Of a DNA stretch of 64,000 bases, positions 11,805 to 22,742 are shown in pieces. The stretch lies in assembly GCF_042242105.1 (NCBI RefSeq), contig NC_092034.1, positions 1,336,644 to 1,400,643 on the forward strand. Reading direction: 5' to 3'. Each line of letters begins with the position of its first letter. Position 1 is the stretch's first letter. The position numbers and the translations under genes were made by a program. The stretch is from Pempheris klunzingeri. Its lineage: Eukaryota > Chordata > Actinopteri > Acropomatiformes > Pempheridae. The notes below the pieces were generated by a model that was given only the letters and a program-made list of their open reading frames with translations, did no database searches and was not told the origin of the DNA.

Positions 11805-14800
11805 ATGCAGCGGCTCAGTGTTCTCGTCTGTCTCGGGTTGATCTGCGTGGCTTCGGCTCAGGTCAGTGTCACGTCCCATTTCTAACCCCCTGAACCCTTT
11901 AACAGTGACTGGAGCTCAAGTTACATGATTTCACTGAGCATTTTATATTTTTGATCTACTTTGTGATACGATGAGAATCATAATTACTGTTAACCACTCC
12001 TGCATTACTTTCTTTTATCATTTTCTTTATTTAATCAACTTCTTGTGTTTTTGTTGGTTTTTGTCAGTTTCTCTGTTCATATAGAGCGAAATATTGACTT
12101 TGTGACAGTTTCATAGTTTTACATTCATCAGCAGTAATAACAGTGATAACAGTTTTAGTAACAACGAGTTCCTGCAACTTGATGAAATCAGACAACACAC
12201 GCTGACAAGCACTCAGATTGAATACACAGATACACACACACATATAAACAGTCCAGTTAATGTCATTTAATCTTCTGTATCTCTGTGACAAACTTCTGGT
12301 GTAGAAAGGAGACTTATTGTACTGAAGTTATTTAAAATAAATAGTCACTGGACGTTCTGTGCAACACTTGTTATATTCCTTTGCTCTTTATATTCCCCGT
12401 GTATGTTGTCCCTGTTTTCATACTTTACTTCCACTAGTCCGCTTTATTATTTAGTGTTTTAATGCAGTTCTGCTTCTGCTGTTCTTTTACTTACTCTCTT
12501 GCTCACATGCTGCTGTAACACTGTGGAAGTCTGTCTTATCTGATCTGATCTGATCCTCTTATAAAACATCAGAAACACTGGACCGAGTAAAACAGCTAAA
12601 CTGTTGTGACTCGACCAGAAACAGACGAGGAGTGAACATCAACTTCATCATAACTTGTTGTTTTAAATAATACATTTAAAGAACTAAATGTATTTTCTTT
12701 TCAGCTGATGACAATTTATACTTAAACTCCTCTAGAACATTATATTTGATATATTTTATCTTGTAGTACCCCAAACTAAACAGAATACTAATATTGTCAG
12801 TAATGTCAGTACTATAATCTGCTCTCCGTCTCTCCAGGCCTCCATAGTTGACCCCAGAGGAGCTCGTCCGGTGGAACAAGGCACCAGATCCGAAAAATGT
12901 GCCACTGAGAAGGAGTGGCCTTTCTGCACGTCCGATGAATGGGTACAGCTCGTCCTCCCTGCTCTATAAGCTTTAGATTACTGGCCAAACAAGTGTGTGA
13001 CAGCATCATGGAAAGGATCCCTACAGAGAGAGACCTGGAAGATCCTTTTGGTTTAACCACAAACAGCACACACACCAGACTCCATTCACTAAAACAGGGA
13101 TTTTAGAGAACAGGACACAGGAGCTGCTGCTCTGCTGCTGCCTGAATTGGTTGGTTTGCTTGTGTTATTGTGTGTTTCACTAATATTATTTTGAATCCAA
13201 ACTAACCCTTTTAAAAAACCAAAGTCACAAAATAACACAAACCAACAAACAGATAGAATATCAACATCTCCGTGTTCTGTGAGGTAAAATCACTGTGTTT
13301 GTCAATGGAGTCTGGTCGTTTTGAAGAGAGTGATATAACAGCTGTTTGTGGTTTAACAAACAGGTCTTCTACACACCATCCCTCCATCTCTTCATCCCTC
13401 CATCTCTCTCCCTCTCTCCCATCAGGGCTCTAAATGCCCATCGGGCTGCAGGATTCAGGGTTTAATGGACAAATACGACCACAGCCTCCTGAGGAAGGTG
13501 GAGAAGATCCGCAGCCTCTTGGAACAGAACACCGCCAAGCACCGCTCCACCGACCTGGTGTCCAAACAGACCTACGACTACCTGAAGGAGAAACTCACCA
13601 TCGATACTGGTTAGTGTGTTCATACTTTCTTTTCAAGATCAACTTTACCATAAAAATGAACATATTGACAGTCTAATTTCTCAGCGTTTCCTTGAAAGTT
13701 TCCCTTGAATCCAAAATCTAAAGGTTTGCTCAGCACTGTATATGATTATATCCCTCTATTTATCCAAATACGTCCTCTCTCGTCTCCCCAGGCCACGACA
13801 ACAAGTACTACGACCTGGCCCAGACTCTGCGTAGCAGAATCACGGACATGAAGATCAGGATCGACAGGCAGCTCAGGGTCCTGGCCGCCCTGAAGGATCG
13901 GGTCAAAGAGCAGGTCACGGAGATGCAGAGGCTGGAGGTACGGAGACATTTTAGGGCCACTGCTTAAATGATACAAACGTGGTAAAACCTTTATTTTGCA
14001 CCCAAAAACATTATTGCCACAACTATATTTCTGCTCTCTGGCTGTGGACAAAGAGAAAATACAACATTTACTAACAAAATGAATGAAAAGAAACATTATT
14101 TTAATATAATACAGTAAACTAATCTACACTTCAACACATTGGAATATGGTTCTTACTTAAGCCTTTAGCTGTTTAAGCCTCAGTTATTGTAGTAATGTGA
14201 AATAACAAATGTATGGATCTTATTTAATTACAGTCACCAGCTACCTTTCACTTGATGTAGCTGCCATTGTTTTTTACATCAGCTCTGACCACATTTGTGA
14301 TTCCTGGGTTTTGCATTTGTTTTTTGCAGAGCAGACGTCTCAACCTTCACTATATTTCTTATATCTGTAACACTTTGTCTCCTCCGTCAGGTGGACATCG
14401 ATATTAAGCTCCGCTCCTGCAAAGGATCCTGCAAAGGCTACTCCGAGTACGAGGTGGACACGGAGAGCTACGTGGCGCTGGAAAAACAGGTGAGGAATCC
14501 AGAAATATCACCAGCATTTCGACTGGAAGAACCAACGTCCAGTTACCCTCTTCAGCTGTAGTTCCCTGCTTTCCTCTGACTTTAGGTTGTTCACGAGCTT
14601 CTCAGTCATAACGTGGAAATAGCATCGACACTACAATGAAGATGTGTCGTAGTTTAATGCTCAGAGCAGTTAAGAAGCTGTCTAACATGGTTAATGCTTG
14701 ATGGCCTTTTCTAAATCACCATCATCGGTCCCATTCATTAAATATCCTACTAGTTTACACAAAAAATATCCTTTAATGTCAGGAAATACAACACATTAAG

Positions 14801-17713
14801 GAAATAATGACAGAAATTAAGACCAGAGTAGCTTTTTCTTTGGGTAAAAGCTTGTTGTGTCAGAATACTTTTCATTCACGTAATTTTCACATATTATGGT
14901 GCATTTAGATTAAACATCCCAACTCATCTCCACTGGACACTTAACCAGGTTTCTAACAATGGTCCAAATCCAGCTTCTGTGTTAGTAAGAAGCCATTTTC
15001 TCTCTCTCTGTCCATTTTTGCAGATTGTTCAGCTGGACTCCAAGTCCCAGGCGCCCCAGGAGTCTGTGGGGACGCTGTACGTCATGAAGAGCAGGCAGCT
15101 GAAGGACGTCATCGTGGACAGCGTCTTCAAGTCCAAGGACGTGGCAGCACAGCAAAAAGAAGACATGTTCCCTGAGGTAAGAAGGAGGGACCAGATGTTG
15201 TGACTCGTTTCGCTTATTATGTTCGCTAGTTGTGAGTTTTTATTCTTTTTCTTGCCAGTAGACACAGAAAACAATAACTTTAGAGCACAGTTAAGGTCAC
15301 ATGAGCACAGTGTGACGTCAAACAGCTGGCCAACAGAACCGATAGTGAGAACGAGTCAGATCCTAGAGGTAAAGAGTAAGGACTCGAAGGATACATTAAA
15401 TGTTGGTTTTGGCTTTCTGATACTAACAAAATATAGAATATCACCACACTTATCCAGCAAAAAAAGGTATCATGGGGTTTAAATAACGTTGATATCATCA
15501 CTTTATTGTCTTAAACACATCGTCTTTTCTAGAAGCACACAACCTCAAGCTGAGGTTATTCTTTGTCTTCTTTCTCAGGTGAATACGATGAAGTTGATCC
15601 TAGAGGAGGAAGGCTCCAGCTCATCCCCAGCAACCATCTCCAAGGTCCCAGGTACTTCCTACTCTCCATCTACATCCTCAACATCGTCCTCTTCCTTCTC
15701 CTCCTCCTCCTCCTCCACACCATCTAAATCCATCACTGAGCTCGGAGGAGGTGGCAACGGTGATTTGTTTGGTTTTGGTGGAGGGTTTGAAGCCCACAGC
15801 CAGCCCAGTACAAGCCATGTGTCCACCAAACACGTCACCTGCACGAAAAGTATCAGGAGGACCATCGTCCACACAAAGGATGGGCCAGTGGAGAAGATGG
15901 AGGAGGTAATGGAAGGAGGCCCTGAGTGCCAGGGCACGACAGACCTCACCAAAGGAGGCATGAGCAGCCTGTTTCCTGGCATCAGCCACACATCATCCTC
16001 TTCATCCTTTTCTTCTGGAACCAAGACCGTCCACACTGGCGGCTCCAAGGGGGCTGGGGATTCGTTCGGCACTGACTTTGGGTTCGACCTGGGCGGGTTC
16101 TTCACAGACCGTGGAGAGGAAGACGTTCCTGATTTTCACGCCCGGAGTGTGAAGACCGCGCGTGTCGAGCGGCAGGCCGATTATGTAGGAAAAGGTACCG
16201 AAACATCAGACCTGGAGTAAATTCTGCAAGGGCCAGAGTGGCGCATTCAGCTAGACAGCATGCTTTAGCATCAGCTAGCTCGCTGGCTAGCCCTAGCTAC
16301 CAAAACTAAGAAGTGAACAGTTAATTGTAATTGTTATAGAGCTATTGGGGGTAATTATGTAATCGTAGCAACTGAAAGGAAACTAAAAGACTATGATGGA
16401 TTTTTAGGACTGTTTTTGCTTTGTAAAGTGCCAGTGCACAATTTTAGAGGTCACAAGGTTGTGTTTAGGGACTGCAGATGGAAAGTAGCTCGTCGCTATA
16501 CCTGATACAGCGCACATTTTCTCTTCTCTTCTTTGAGATCACTGATTTTTGTACATGTTCCCTGATAAATGTAATTAATAAAGTCCACATGACTTCAACA
16601 GAACCACAGCCACGAGAGTTTTGAAATGAAATTATAAGATTTTCTATATTGTGTAATGACTTAACTAATGAATACATACACATTCTTAGCTATAAAACTT
16701 CCCGAGTGTATTTAGCTTTTGGATATTGAAGTTTTGAGATATATCAGGCTGAAAAAAAGATTAATATTCTCTCCTTCGTGTCGTTAAATTCTAAAAATCC
16801 TCTACGGTAGCTACGGCCCTGATGCCCCAAGTGCAGATTGACAAAAGTGGGTTGGAGAAGGGGGGTTAACTGGGGCCAGCGTGAGCCGTTTTGCAGGGAA
16901 AGTCAACGTGAACACTTTTATCACTGCAGTAAAATTCAGCAAGCCGAGCCAAAGCCGGTCCAAGCTAACTCGCGGTCTGCGGTGTGCCCCTCTTTGTTCG
17001 CAGATTGTGTCGAAGCCTACCAGAAGCACCTGAAAGGGGAAATGAACGGCCTGTTTAAGATCAGACCCGCCGGCACGGACTCCGCAGAGGTAGTGAAGGT
17101 TTACTGTCAGCAGGAGGGGCTGATGGGTGGGTGGTTATTAGTCCAGCAAAGAGAGAGTGGCGCGTTCAGTTTCAACCGCACTTGGCTAGATTACCGCAGT
17201 GGGTTCGGCTCGGTCAACACGAAGGGCGAGGGGGAGTTCTGGCTTGGCAACCAGAACCTCCACCTGTTGACTAATAAGGGTGAGACCATGTTGAGGGTGG
17301 AGCTGGAGGACTGGGAAGGGGGCGCAGCATCTGCCGAGTACACCATCAGGGTTGGCTCGGAGGAGGAGGGGTACCCGTTGCACGTATCCGGGTACACCGG
17401 GGATGCCGGGGACGCCCTGGTGATGCCTAAGTCTGATATGGCGTCGTACCTGTCCCACAGCGGGATGAAATTCAGCACCTTTGACAAAGACAATGACAAG
17501 TGGGAGGAGAATTGCGCTGAGATGTACGGGGGAGGGTGGTGGTACAACAACTGCCAGTCTGCTAACTTGAATGGGATTTATTACAAAGGCACATACGACC
17601 CAGAGAAAAACACGCCGTACGAGATTGAGAACGGAGTCGTGTGGGTGACGTACAAACCTCTCAACTACAGCTTGAAAACTGTGAGGATGTTTATCCGACC
17701 GGCTGCTTTTTAA
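11805..17713 (+). CDS. fga: Fibrinogen alpha chain (8 exons)
   Basis: Secreted clotting precursor; thrombin removes a short peptide so the chain can polymerise into fibrin. Exons read as 11805-11861, 12838-12942, 13426-13609, 13792-13937, 14391-14489, 15024-15176, 15579-16194 and 17004-17713, all with GT-AG introns and compatible phases, giving 689 residues. Residues 1-18 form a signal peptide (MQRLSVLVCLGLICVASA). Exon 2 has the thrombin-type site DPR followed by GARPVEQ, then C...WPFC. Exon 3 opens with KCPSGC and exon 5 has CKGSC, the two disulfide rings that bracket the coiled coil. Exon 7 is Ser/Thr-rich and holds an alphaC-like segment with two cysteines (TCTKS...PECQG). Exon 8 is a full fibrinogen C domain (alphaE type) with a calcium-site FDKDNDKWEENC and YGGGWWYNNC. 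No 13-residue repeats are seen. AATAAA follows at 18098. The knob begins Gly-Ala-Arg rather than Gly-Pro-Arg. Confidence 0.93.
12993..13140 (+). repeat. Dispersed repeat family A, copy 1
   Basis: A segment beginning GTGTGTGACAGCATCATGG and running through CACAAACAGCACACACACC to GGAGCTGCTGCTCTGC lies in fga intron 2. Nearly the same sequence recurs at 35102-35245 and, reversed, at 37803-37938 and 38180-38313. No coding potential is seen. Probably a non-autonomous transposon. Confidence 0.8.
16195..16220 (+). other. fga: Alternative read-through C-terminus of fga
   Basis: If the exon 7 donor (AAAAG|GTACCG) is not used, the frame continues for eight more residues (GTETSDLE after VGK) to a TAA at 16218-16220. 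That gives a 461-residue chain without the fibrinogen C domain. This mirrors the human FGA arrangement, where the common alpha chain ends by read-through of the same intron and alphaE uses the last exon. An AATAAA lies 357 bases downstream, inside the intron. Confidence 0.6.
16577..16582 (+). terminator. Intronic polyadenylation signal of fga
   Basis: AATAAA inside intron 7, downstream of the read-through stop at 16220. It would end the short-form message. Confidence 0.5.
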
Positions 17714-19401
17714 TAGGACACGATGAAACTGATAAACTAACATAGATTATGGACTTTTACGCACATTAATGTATTTAAACCATTAGAACATTTGGTCACA
17801 AAGTTGGCAACAGGCTTTAAATGAGATGTAAAGACGAAAGAAGCTGCAAGTAAATATTTGAAAAGTCAGAGATGTGTTTTTGGACCTTTAGACTGTTGAT
17901 CTGTTCGTAAATCATTCTGAGATTTCTAAATCACGTCAAACAGCGTCAGTGTTTGTATTTGTGCTGATTCTTCAGTTCTTGTCAGCACTTTGTGTAAATG
18001 TCATTGACCTGTTTGTCACGATTATCTGAGCAGAACAAACTGAGTGTTCTCCAACTGCTCAGCTCTGTATGGACCAATGACTGAACTCTGTTCAATCAAT
18101 AAAGATTAAATGTTCACTTCAGCTACTGCGGTTTGTGGTCTTATTTCAGTCTAAATAGAAAATCAGCCCACAAAAAAACTTTAGCTAGTGTTTTTTTTCA
18201 TGTCGTAAAATGTTTTACTAAACGATAATTTAATCTTTTTGGTGTTTTTTGAAAAATGAAAAACAATATTTGCCCGATACAAGTACTAAGCCACTGGAAT
18301 ACAAAATATATATATATATAATGTTAAGACCTGTTTTACACAGTGCCTATAAAAAGTGATATTTAATTGTTTTACAAAAACAGTTTAATGTCAAAGTCAA
18401 AAAAAGGAAGGTGTGTCTATATTTTATGTCTTGCTTTTATTTTTTTTACTGTGACGCACTTTGTGATCTATGAAGGTGCCATATAATAAACTTTTAATTT
18501 GACATATTCAGCTGTTAAATGAGCTAAACCTGACTGTGGAAAAACCCACATCAATTACATCAGATGTTTCACTTAAAGAGCAAAGCGAAGGCAAATTAGA
18601 ACAAATTCTTACTAATATTTATATTTATTTTTAGGCTGTTATGTATAATAGATGATGTGTCTCAACAGATAAACTTGGCTTCACAGAAACTGAAATCTCT
18701 CTTTGACAATAAACGGGGCTTGAATGACTTGAAATGAAAAGAAATGTAAGTGAATTAAAGAAACATCCTTAACGTGAAATAAAAATGTGATGATCACTCG
18801 CTGTAAGTTGTAAATGATCTTGTCATGTTGAGTTTAAAGGTTTTATATTCATCTGACAACATTCAGCAAATTTGTCCCAACATGGAGACATAGATGAAAT
18901 AAGTCTGCAGGTGTTTTACTTACACAATCTCACTTTGTCTCACATACTGTACTGTCAACATATATATATATATATTTATGTATGTGTGTGTGTGTATATA
19001 TATATATATATGCATAGTTTCATTGCACTGGTAATTCTATATTCCTCACTTTTATCTTGTCTTTTTTACTTACTGTTATTTCATTGATCCTGCTTCTCGT
19101 CTTATTTGTATCTTTGTGACGAGTAACGAACCTCCAAACTTAAAAGTGTGTGCTCATGTTTGACTTGTGTTGTTAAATCACATCTTTGTGTGACATCAGA
19201 CAGACGATTAATCAACAATATCTCTACTAAAACTGTAACGAAACATTTCCCTGAAATATTTGTCCTCCCTAAACTCCAGACCAGTGACACGAGCACCAGT
19301 CACATCTTATCTTTGCGACATCATGTTTGAATTAGAGCTCAGGTGAAGGTGCGCTGACCACAGTCCTGTTTACTTTGGGTCGGTTTGTTGTTTGTCTGCA
19401 G
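17714..19401. other. Intergenic stretch between the two alpha-type genes
   Basis: Contains the fga 3' UTR and AATAAA (18098-18103), a LINE-like tail near 18450-18500 (GCACTTTGTGATC...ATAATAAA), and TA/TG simple repeats at 18306-18320 and 18960-19012. A signal-peptide exon for the downstream paralog was sought here and not found. Confidence 0.6.
18098..18103 (+). terminator. fga distal polyadenylation signal
   Basis: AATAAA about 385 bases after the alphaE stop codon, in the context TTCAATCAATAAAGATT. Confidence 0.7.
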
Positions 19402-19418
19402 TGTGTGTGAGGCTGAAG

Positions 19419-22119
19419 CAGCGTAATCAAGATGGCCGACAGCCCCCCAGGCGCACCCACACATCCAGGACGCAACGCTGTCCGGCAAAATCAGACGTCG
19501 CTCTGTGTTCAGATGACGACTGGGTGAGAAACATAAAAACACACACTTCATATTCCATGAAACCTTCCCTGCCCCAGTATTGGATATGTTGCACAGTATT
19601 ACACATGATTATTTAGTTAGAATCTCAGTTTTTGTGGCTAAAAAACAGAAAATGCATTTTCTGTCTTCCATGTTAATTTTTACACATTTGAAGCTTCTGT
19701 TTATCACAATAGTTGGTGTGAAAGTGACGACATCTTGACGGAGCACTGAGCGACGAGCGAATGCACGTGTACTAGTATAATACTAGAATAACAGAGGGGT
19801 CTGCCTGTTGTTGTGTGTTCTGTCGGCCCATTATTCTGGAAAATTATCCATTTGATGTTTCTGACCATTTGGAAACGAGACCCTGTGACACCCAGTTGTA
19901 ATACAATGGATCCAGAATCCCGGGCAAACCTCCCCTGCTCAACCTTAAACCCGAAAACCCACTGGGCATCTCGTGTGGTTCGGTGTCGCACTGCCCCCCA
20001 TGTGATTTTAATTACTGGCTGATTAGTTGACTTTCTCAGATTTTGTTGATTTGGTCTTTTTCCCGTGAGTTTTTGTGCTACTGACACGAACAAACAAGCT
20101 ACAATTTGTATATTTTGTCTGTTTCCTACTGTAAGGTTTAACTTTAGGTTTAAGAGAAAGTGAAAGTGTTCTTCCACATCCAAGACGAACCCGTTATCGT
20201 ACATGGTGATAGTGGAATATGCACTAACTCTCACATACCGTACAAACCCTCCTGTTCTTCTCCAAAGGTTTCTAAATGCCCCTCGGGCTGTAGACTCCAG
20301 GGTTTGATCTTGCAGATGGAGGGTGAGGTGGACAGAAAACTGAGGAAGATTTGTAAGAACGCAAAGACGTATGAAGACGCTACTGAGAAGTCCATGACGG
20401 CAACGACACACATCTACAACTACAACCGCAGGGTCATCGTCAACAGATACAGTAAGACTGACGGTCGGCCTGGTGCTCTGGACAGAATACAGACAGGAAG
20501 ATTAAAGTAACGGTGACTAATTAATACTATATCCATCCTCAGTGTCAGAGCTTAAGTTTGTGGAACAGGCCGAAGGGTTGGCCAGCCGCCTCACGTCGCT
20601 ACGGAAACGATCATCCAGGCTGTCACGGCAACTCACGGAGCTGCGCGGCAACGCCACGAAGCAACTCCAGGACCTGTATCGAACAGAGGTTGTTTCCGAG
20701 ATGTTTGCATTTAAAACTTTACAGCTGCAGATTTTATATGAACAACAGATATATTAACTACACATCCCACAGCTGCACAGACCGTTTTGGTGTCTTTCAT
20801 AAAGATGGGATTCATGGTTCTTGAGGAGCCGTTCAAACGACTGGCTCGTTGTTATATTTATTTATTTTTTAGAAGTCAACCAGGGTTAACTCAGGGGTTT
20901 TTATCAAGGAAACAATCACTGGTAGCAGTTATAAGATAAGATTTGGTTCAGAATAACATCCCACCAATATATACTCTATTGGTGGGAGTTATTCTGAAAT
21001 ATTGATTATAATTTCATTTGGCTTGTGTTTTCATTGTAAACATTCCATAATGTGGTGCCATATCCCCATGCTTTGACAGTGAGATCACTATTTTGAATTT
21101 TCCCTTCACCTAAAAAACTACGCAGGCTGCAGATAACTTCCATGCAAAACAACTTTACTGTAAAATTTTCCACACAAGAACATTTTAACATTTTATCTCT
21201 TCCTCCCTGATACAGCGGTAAATGTCTTCAGTCCGGTCGGGCGGCGCCTCACTGATATCTCCTCCCCTAAGTTAACTGTGCATATATAGCTGCGTTCACG
21301 TGAATGGAGCGTGCTGTGGACAACTCAAACTCGGAGATGTCATTAGTCGTTCACGTGAAGGCAGCGTGGGCAACTCGCAATTTGCATATAAGAACGGCTC
21401 ACAACTGCGAATCGCTTCTCATCGTTCACTTAAAAGAGCTGTTCAAAAGACTCGATTCGTTCGCGAACGTCACATCTCTAGTTCAGCTCTAGTTTCAGCT
21501 CATTGTTTTGGTTTTACAGCCTGCAACCACCTCAACTGTGTCCAGTAAACTCTGATAGACATATTGACGCACAGTTAGAGACTAACTGGTGAACATAGTG
21601 GAGCATTTAGCAGCTTAAGAACCAGATATTTTGGTGGAGACCAAAAAAACGCGCTTATATTCACCAGGTGAACACAAACACAACTCCAATGGGGTTGTAT
21701 TGATTCCTGTGTATCAGCTGAATGATCAAAAAGTCAATTATATGTCACTGTTGTGTTAACTGCTTGTTGCTGTTATTTTGTGTCACCAGGTTGACGTTGC
21801 CATGAAGCTGCGAGCCTGCCGTGGGTCCTGTCGGTCAGCATCACCGTTCAGCATCGACCATCCCAGCTATCAAACGCTTCAGACTGGCATGGAGCACATG
21901 GACAAGACTCTTGAGCAGAAGAGGAAGGCCGCCGTGCCTCCTGAAGGCATCCCGCATATCAAGCTTCAGCCTGCTGACGTAGGCCTGCCACCGCCCGCAG
22001 AATATAAGACCATCCCGATGGTCCAGAGAGAACTGCTGACCCAGTTTGAGGACATCGGACAGAACCAGGTAGTTCTGGAGGAGCTGTTAGACTCTCACGA
22101 TCCTTCAGAGCTGGAATGA
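19419..22119 (+). CDS. Fibrinogen alpha-like paralog lacking knob and C-terminal domains
   Basis: Exons read as 19419-19523, 20268-20451, 20543-20688 and 21790-22119. Their lengths of 105, 184 and 146 are identical to fga exons 2, 3 and 4, so the coiled-coil register is conserved to the residue. Markers are CSDDDW, then KCPSGCR at the first disulfide ring and VDVAMKLRACRGSC at the second. Where fga has the thrombin site DPR and knob, this chain reads DGRQPPRRTH, so cleavage would not expose a Gly-Pro-Arg-like end. The chain stops about 95 residues after the second ring (SHDPSELE, TGA) with no alphaC region and no fibrinogen C domain; AATAAA follows at 22215. The first-exon acceptor (CTGAAG|CAG) was chosen by the length match; CTGCAG at 19396-19401 is an alternative. 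No signal-peptide exon was found. It could be a functional short chain, a regulatory subunit or a decaying copy, although the frame is intact. Confidence 0.75.
20801..21480. mobile_element. Non-autonomous hAT-like element
   Basis: Lies in intron 3 of the fibrinogen alpha-like gene. The left end reads AAAGATGGGATTCATGG and the right end ACGTCACATCTCTA. The right end and GTTCAAAAGACTCGATTCG match the short relic at 1021-1079. No transposase is seen. It contains the hairpin at 20947-20998. Boundaries are approximate. Confidence 0.45.
20947..20998. repeat. Near-perfect inverted repeat (hairpin)
   Basis: The left arm TTCAGAATAACATCCCACCA (20947-20969 in full) and right arm TATTGGTGGGAGTTATTCTG (20977-20998 in full) are inverse complements apart from one missing base, around a 7-base loop. 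Possibly the remains of a nested miniature transposon. Confidence 0.85.
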
Positions 22120-22214
22120 AAGGGTTCATCTGACTGCTAATAACGGAAACAAGGAAAAGAGGTAGAGGTGTTTCATTTTCTTTTCGACAGCACTTTGTAA
22201 CTTGGACCTGCTCA

Positions 22215-22220
22215 AATAAA
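22215..22220 (+). terminator. Polyadenylation signal of the alpha-like paralog
   Basis: AATAAA 95 bases after the TGA stop, consistent with a complete 3' end and so with this being a short chain by design. Confidence 0.6.
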
Positions 22221-22740
22221 CAAAGCCATCGTTTTTCTTTGAAAATGTGTCACAGCGTGCTTCACCTGCACCAGTGTTTAGTGCCTATTGGACATTTTTT
22301 AAATTATAAAACAAGAAAGCAACAACAAAGTAAAACAGTGTATGAATCAGAACAATGTGGATCTCTTCTCACTTTCAGTACACATTTCAGTGTCTTCTGT
22401 CTTTACTTTGTTTTAAAAGGTGAAACTTTAAATGTTGTGCTCACTCTCACCTATTACTGGTCTCATTTGTCAGCCAAACATGAACAAACACTTCAAACTC
22501 CTATTATCTCACATTTCTAGAAGACCTTGAAGACTGAGTATCATAATCTTAGACTTTACATAGTTACCAGGTATTTTTCTGGTTCTGCATGTTGCTCATT
22601 ACCTCTGTTCAGTAACCAAACACGTGGGAGTATCAGCCTCAGATGCACTGAAAACACACTCCTCTATTTTCCTGTTATTTCCTCCTGGTGTCCATAATCA
22701 GGCAGAGCACGCTGTACATATATCTATACACACATAGATG
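22221..22740. other. Intergenic stretch
   Basis: I see no gene, RNA or clear repeat here. It ends at the TA target site of the Tc1 element. Confidence 0.5.
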
Positions 22741-22742
22741 TA

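Noticed and set aside
15659-16105. Minus-strand proline/serine-rich frame
   Set aside because: Antisense of the repetitive Ser/Thr-rich fga exon 7.
17186-17743. 185-codon minus-strand frame
   Set aside because: Antisense shadow of the fga fibrinogen C domain exon.
19402-19418. Using the CTGCAG acceptor at 19396-19401 for the first visible exon of the alpha-like paralog
   Set aside because: It would make a 122-base exon with phase 1, whereas starting at 19419 gives 105 bases, phase 0 and cysteines aligned position by position with fga exon 2. Transcript data could reverse this choice.
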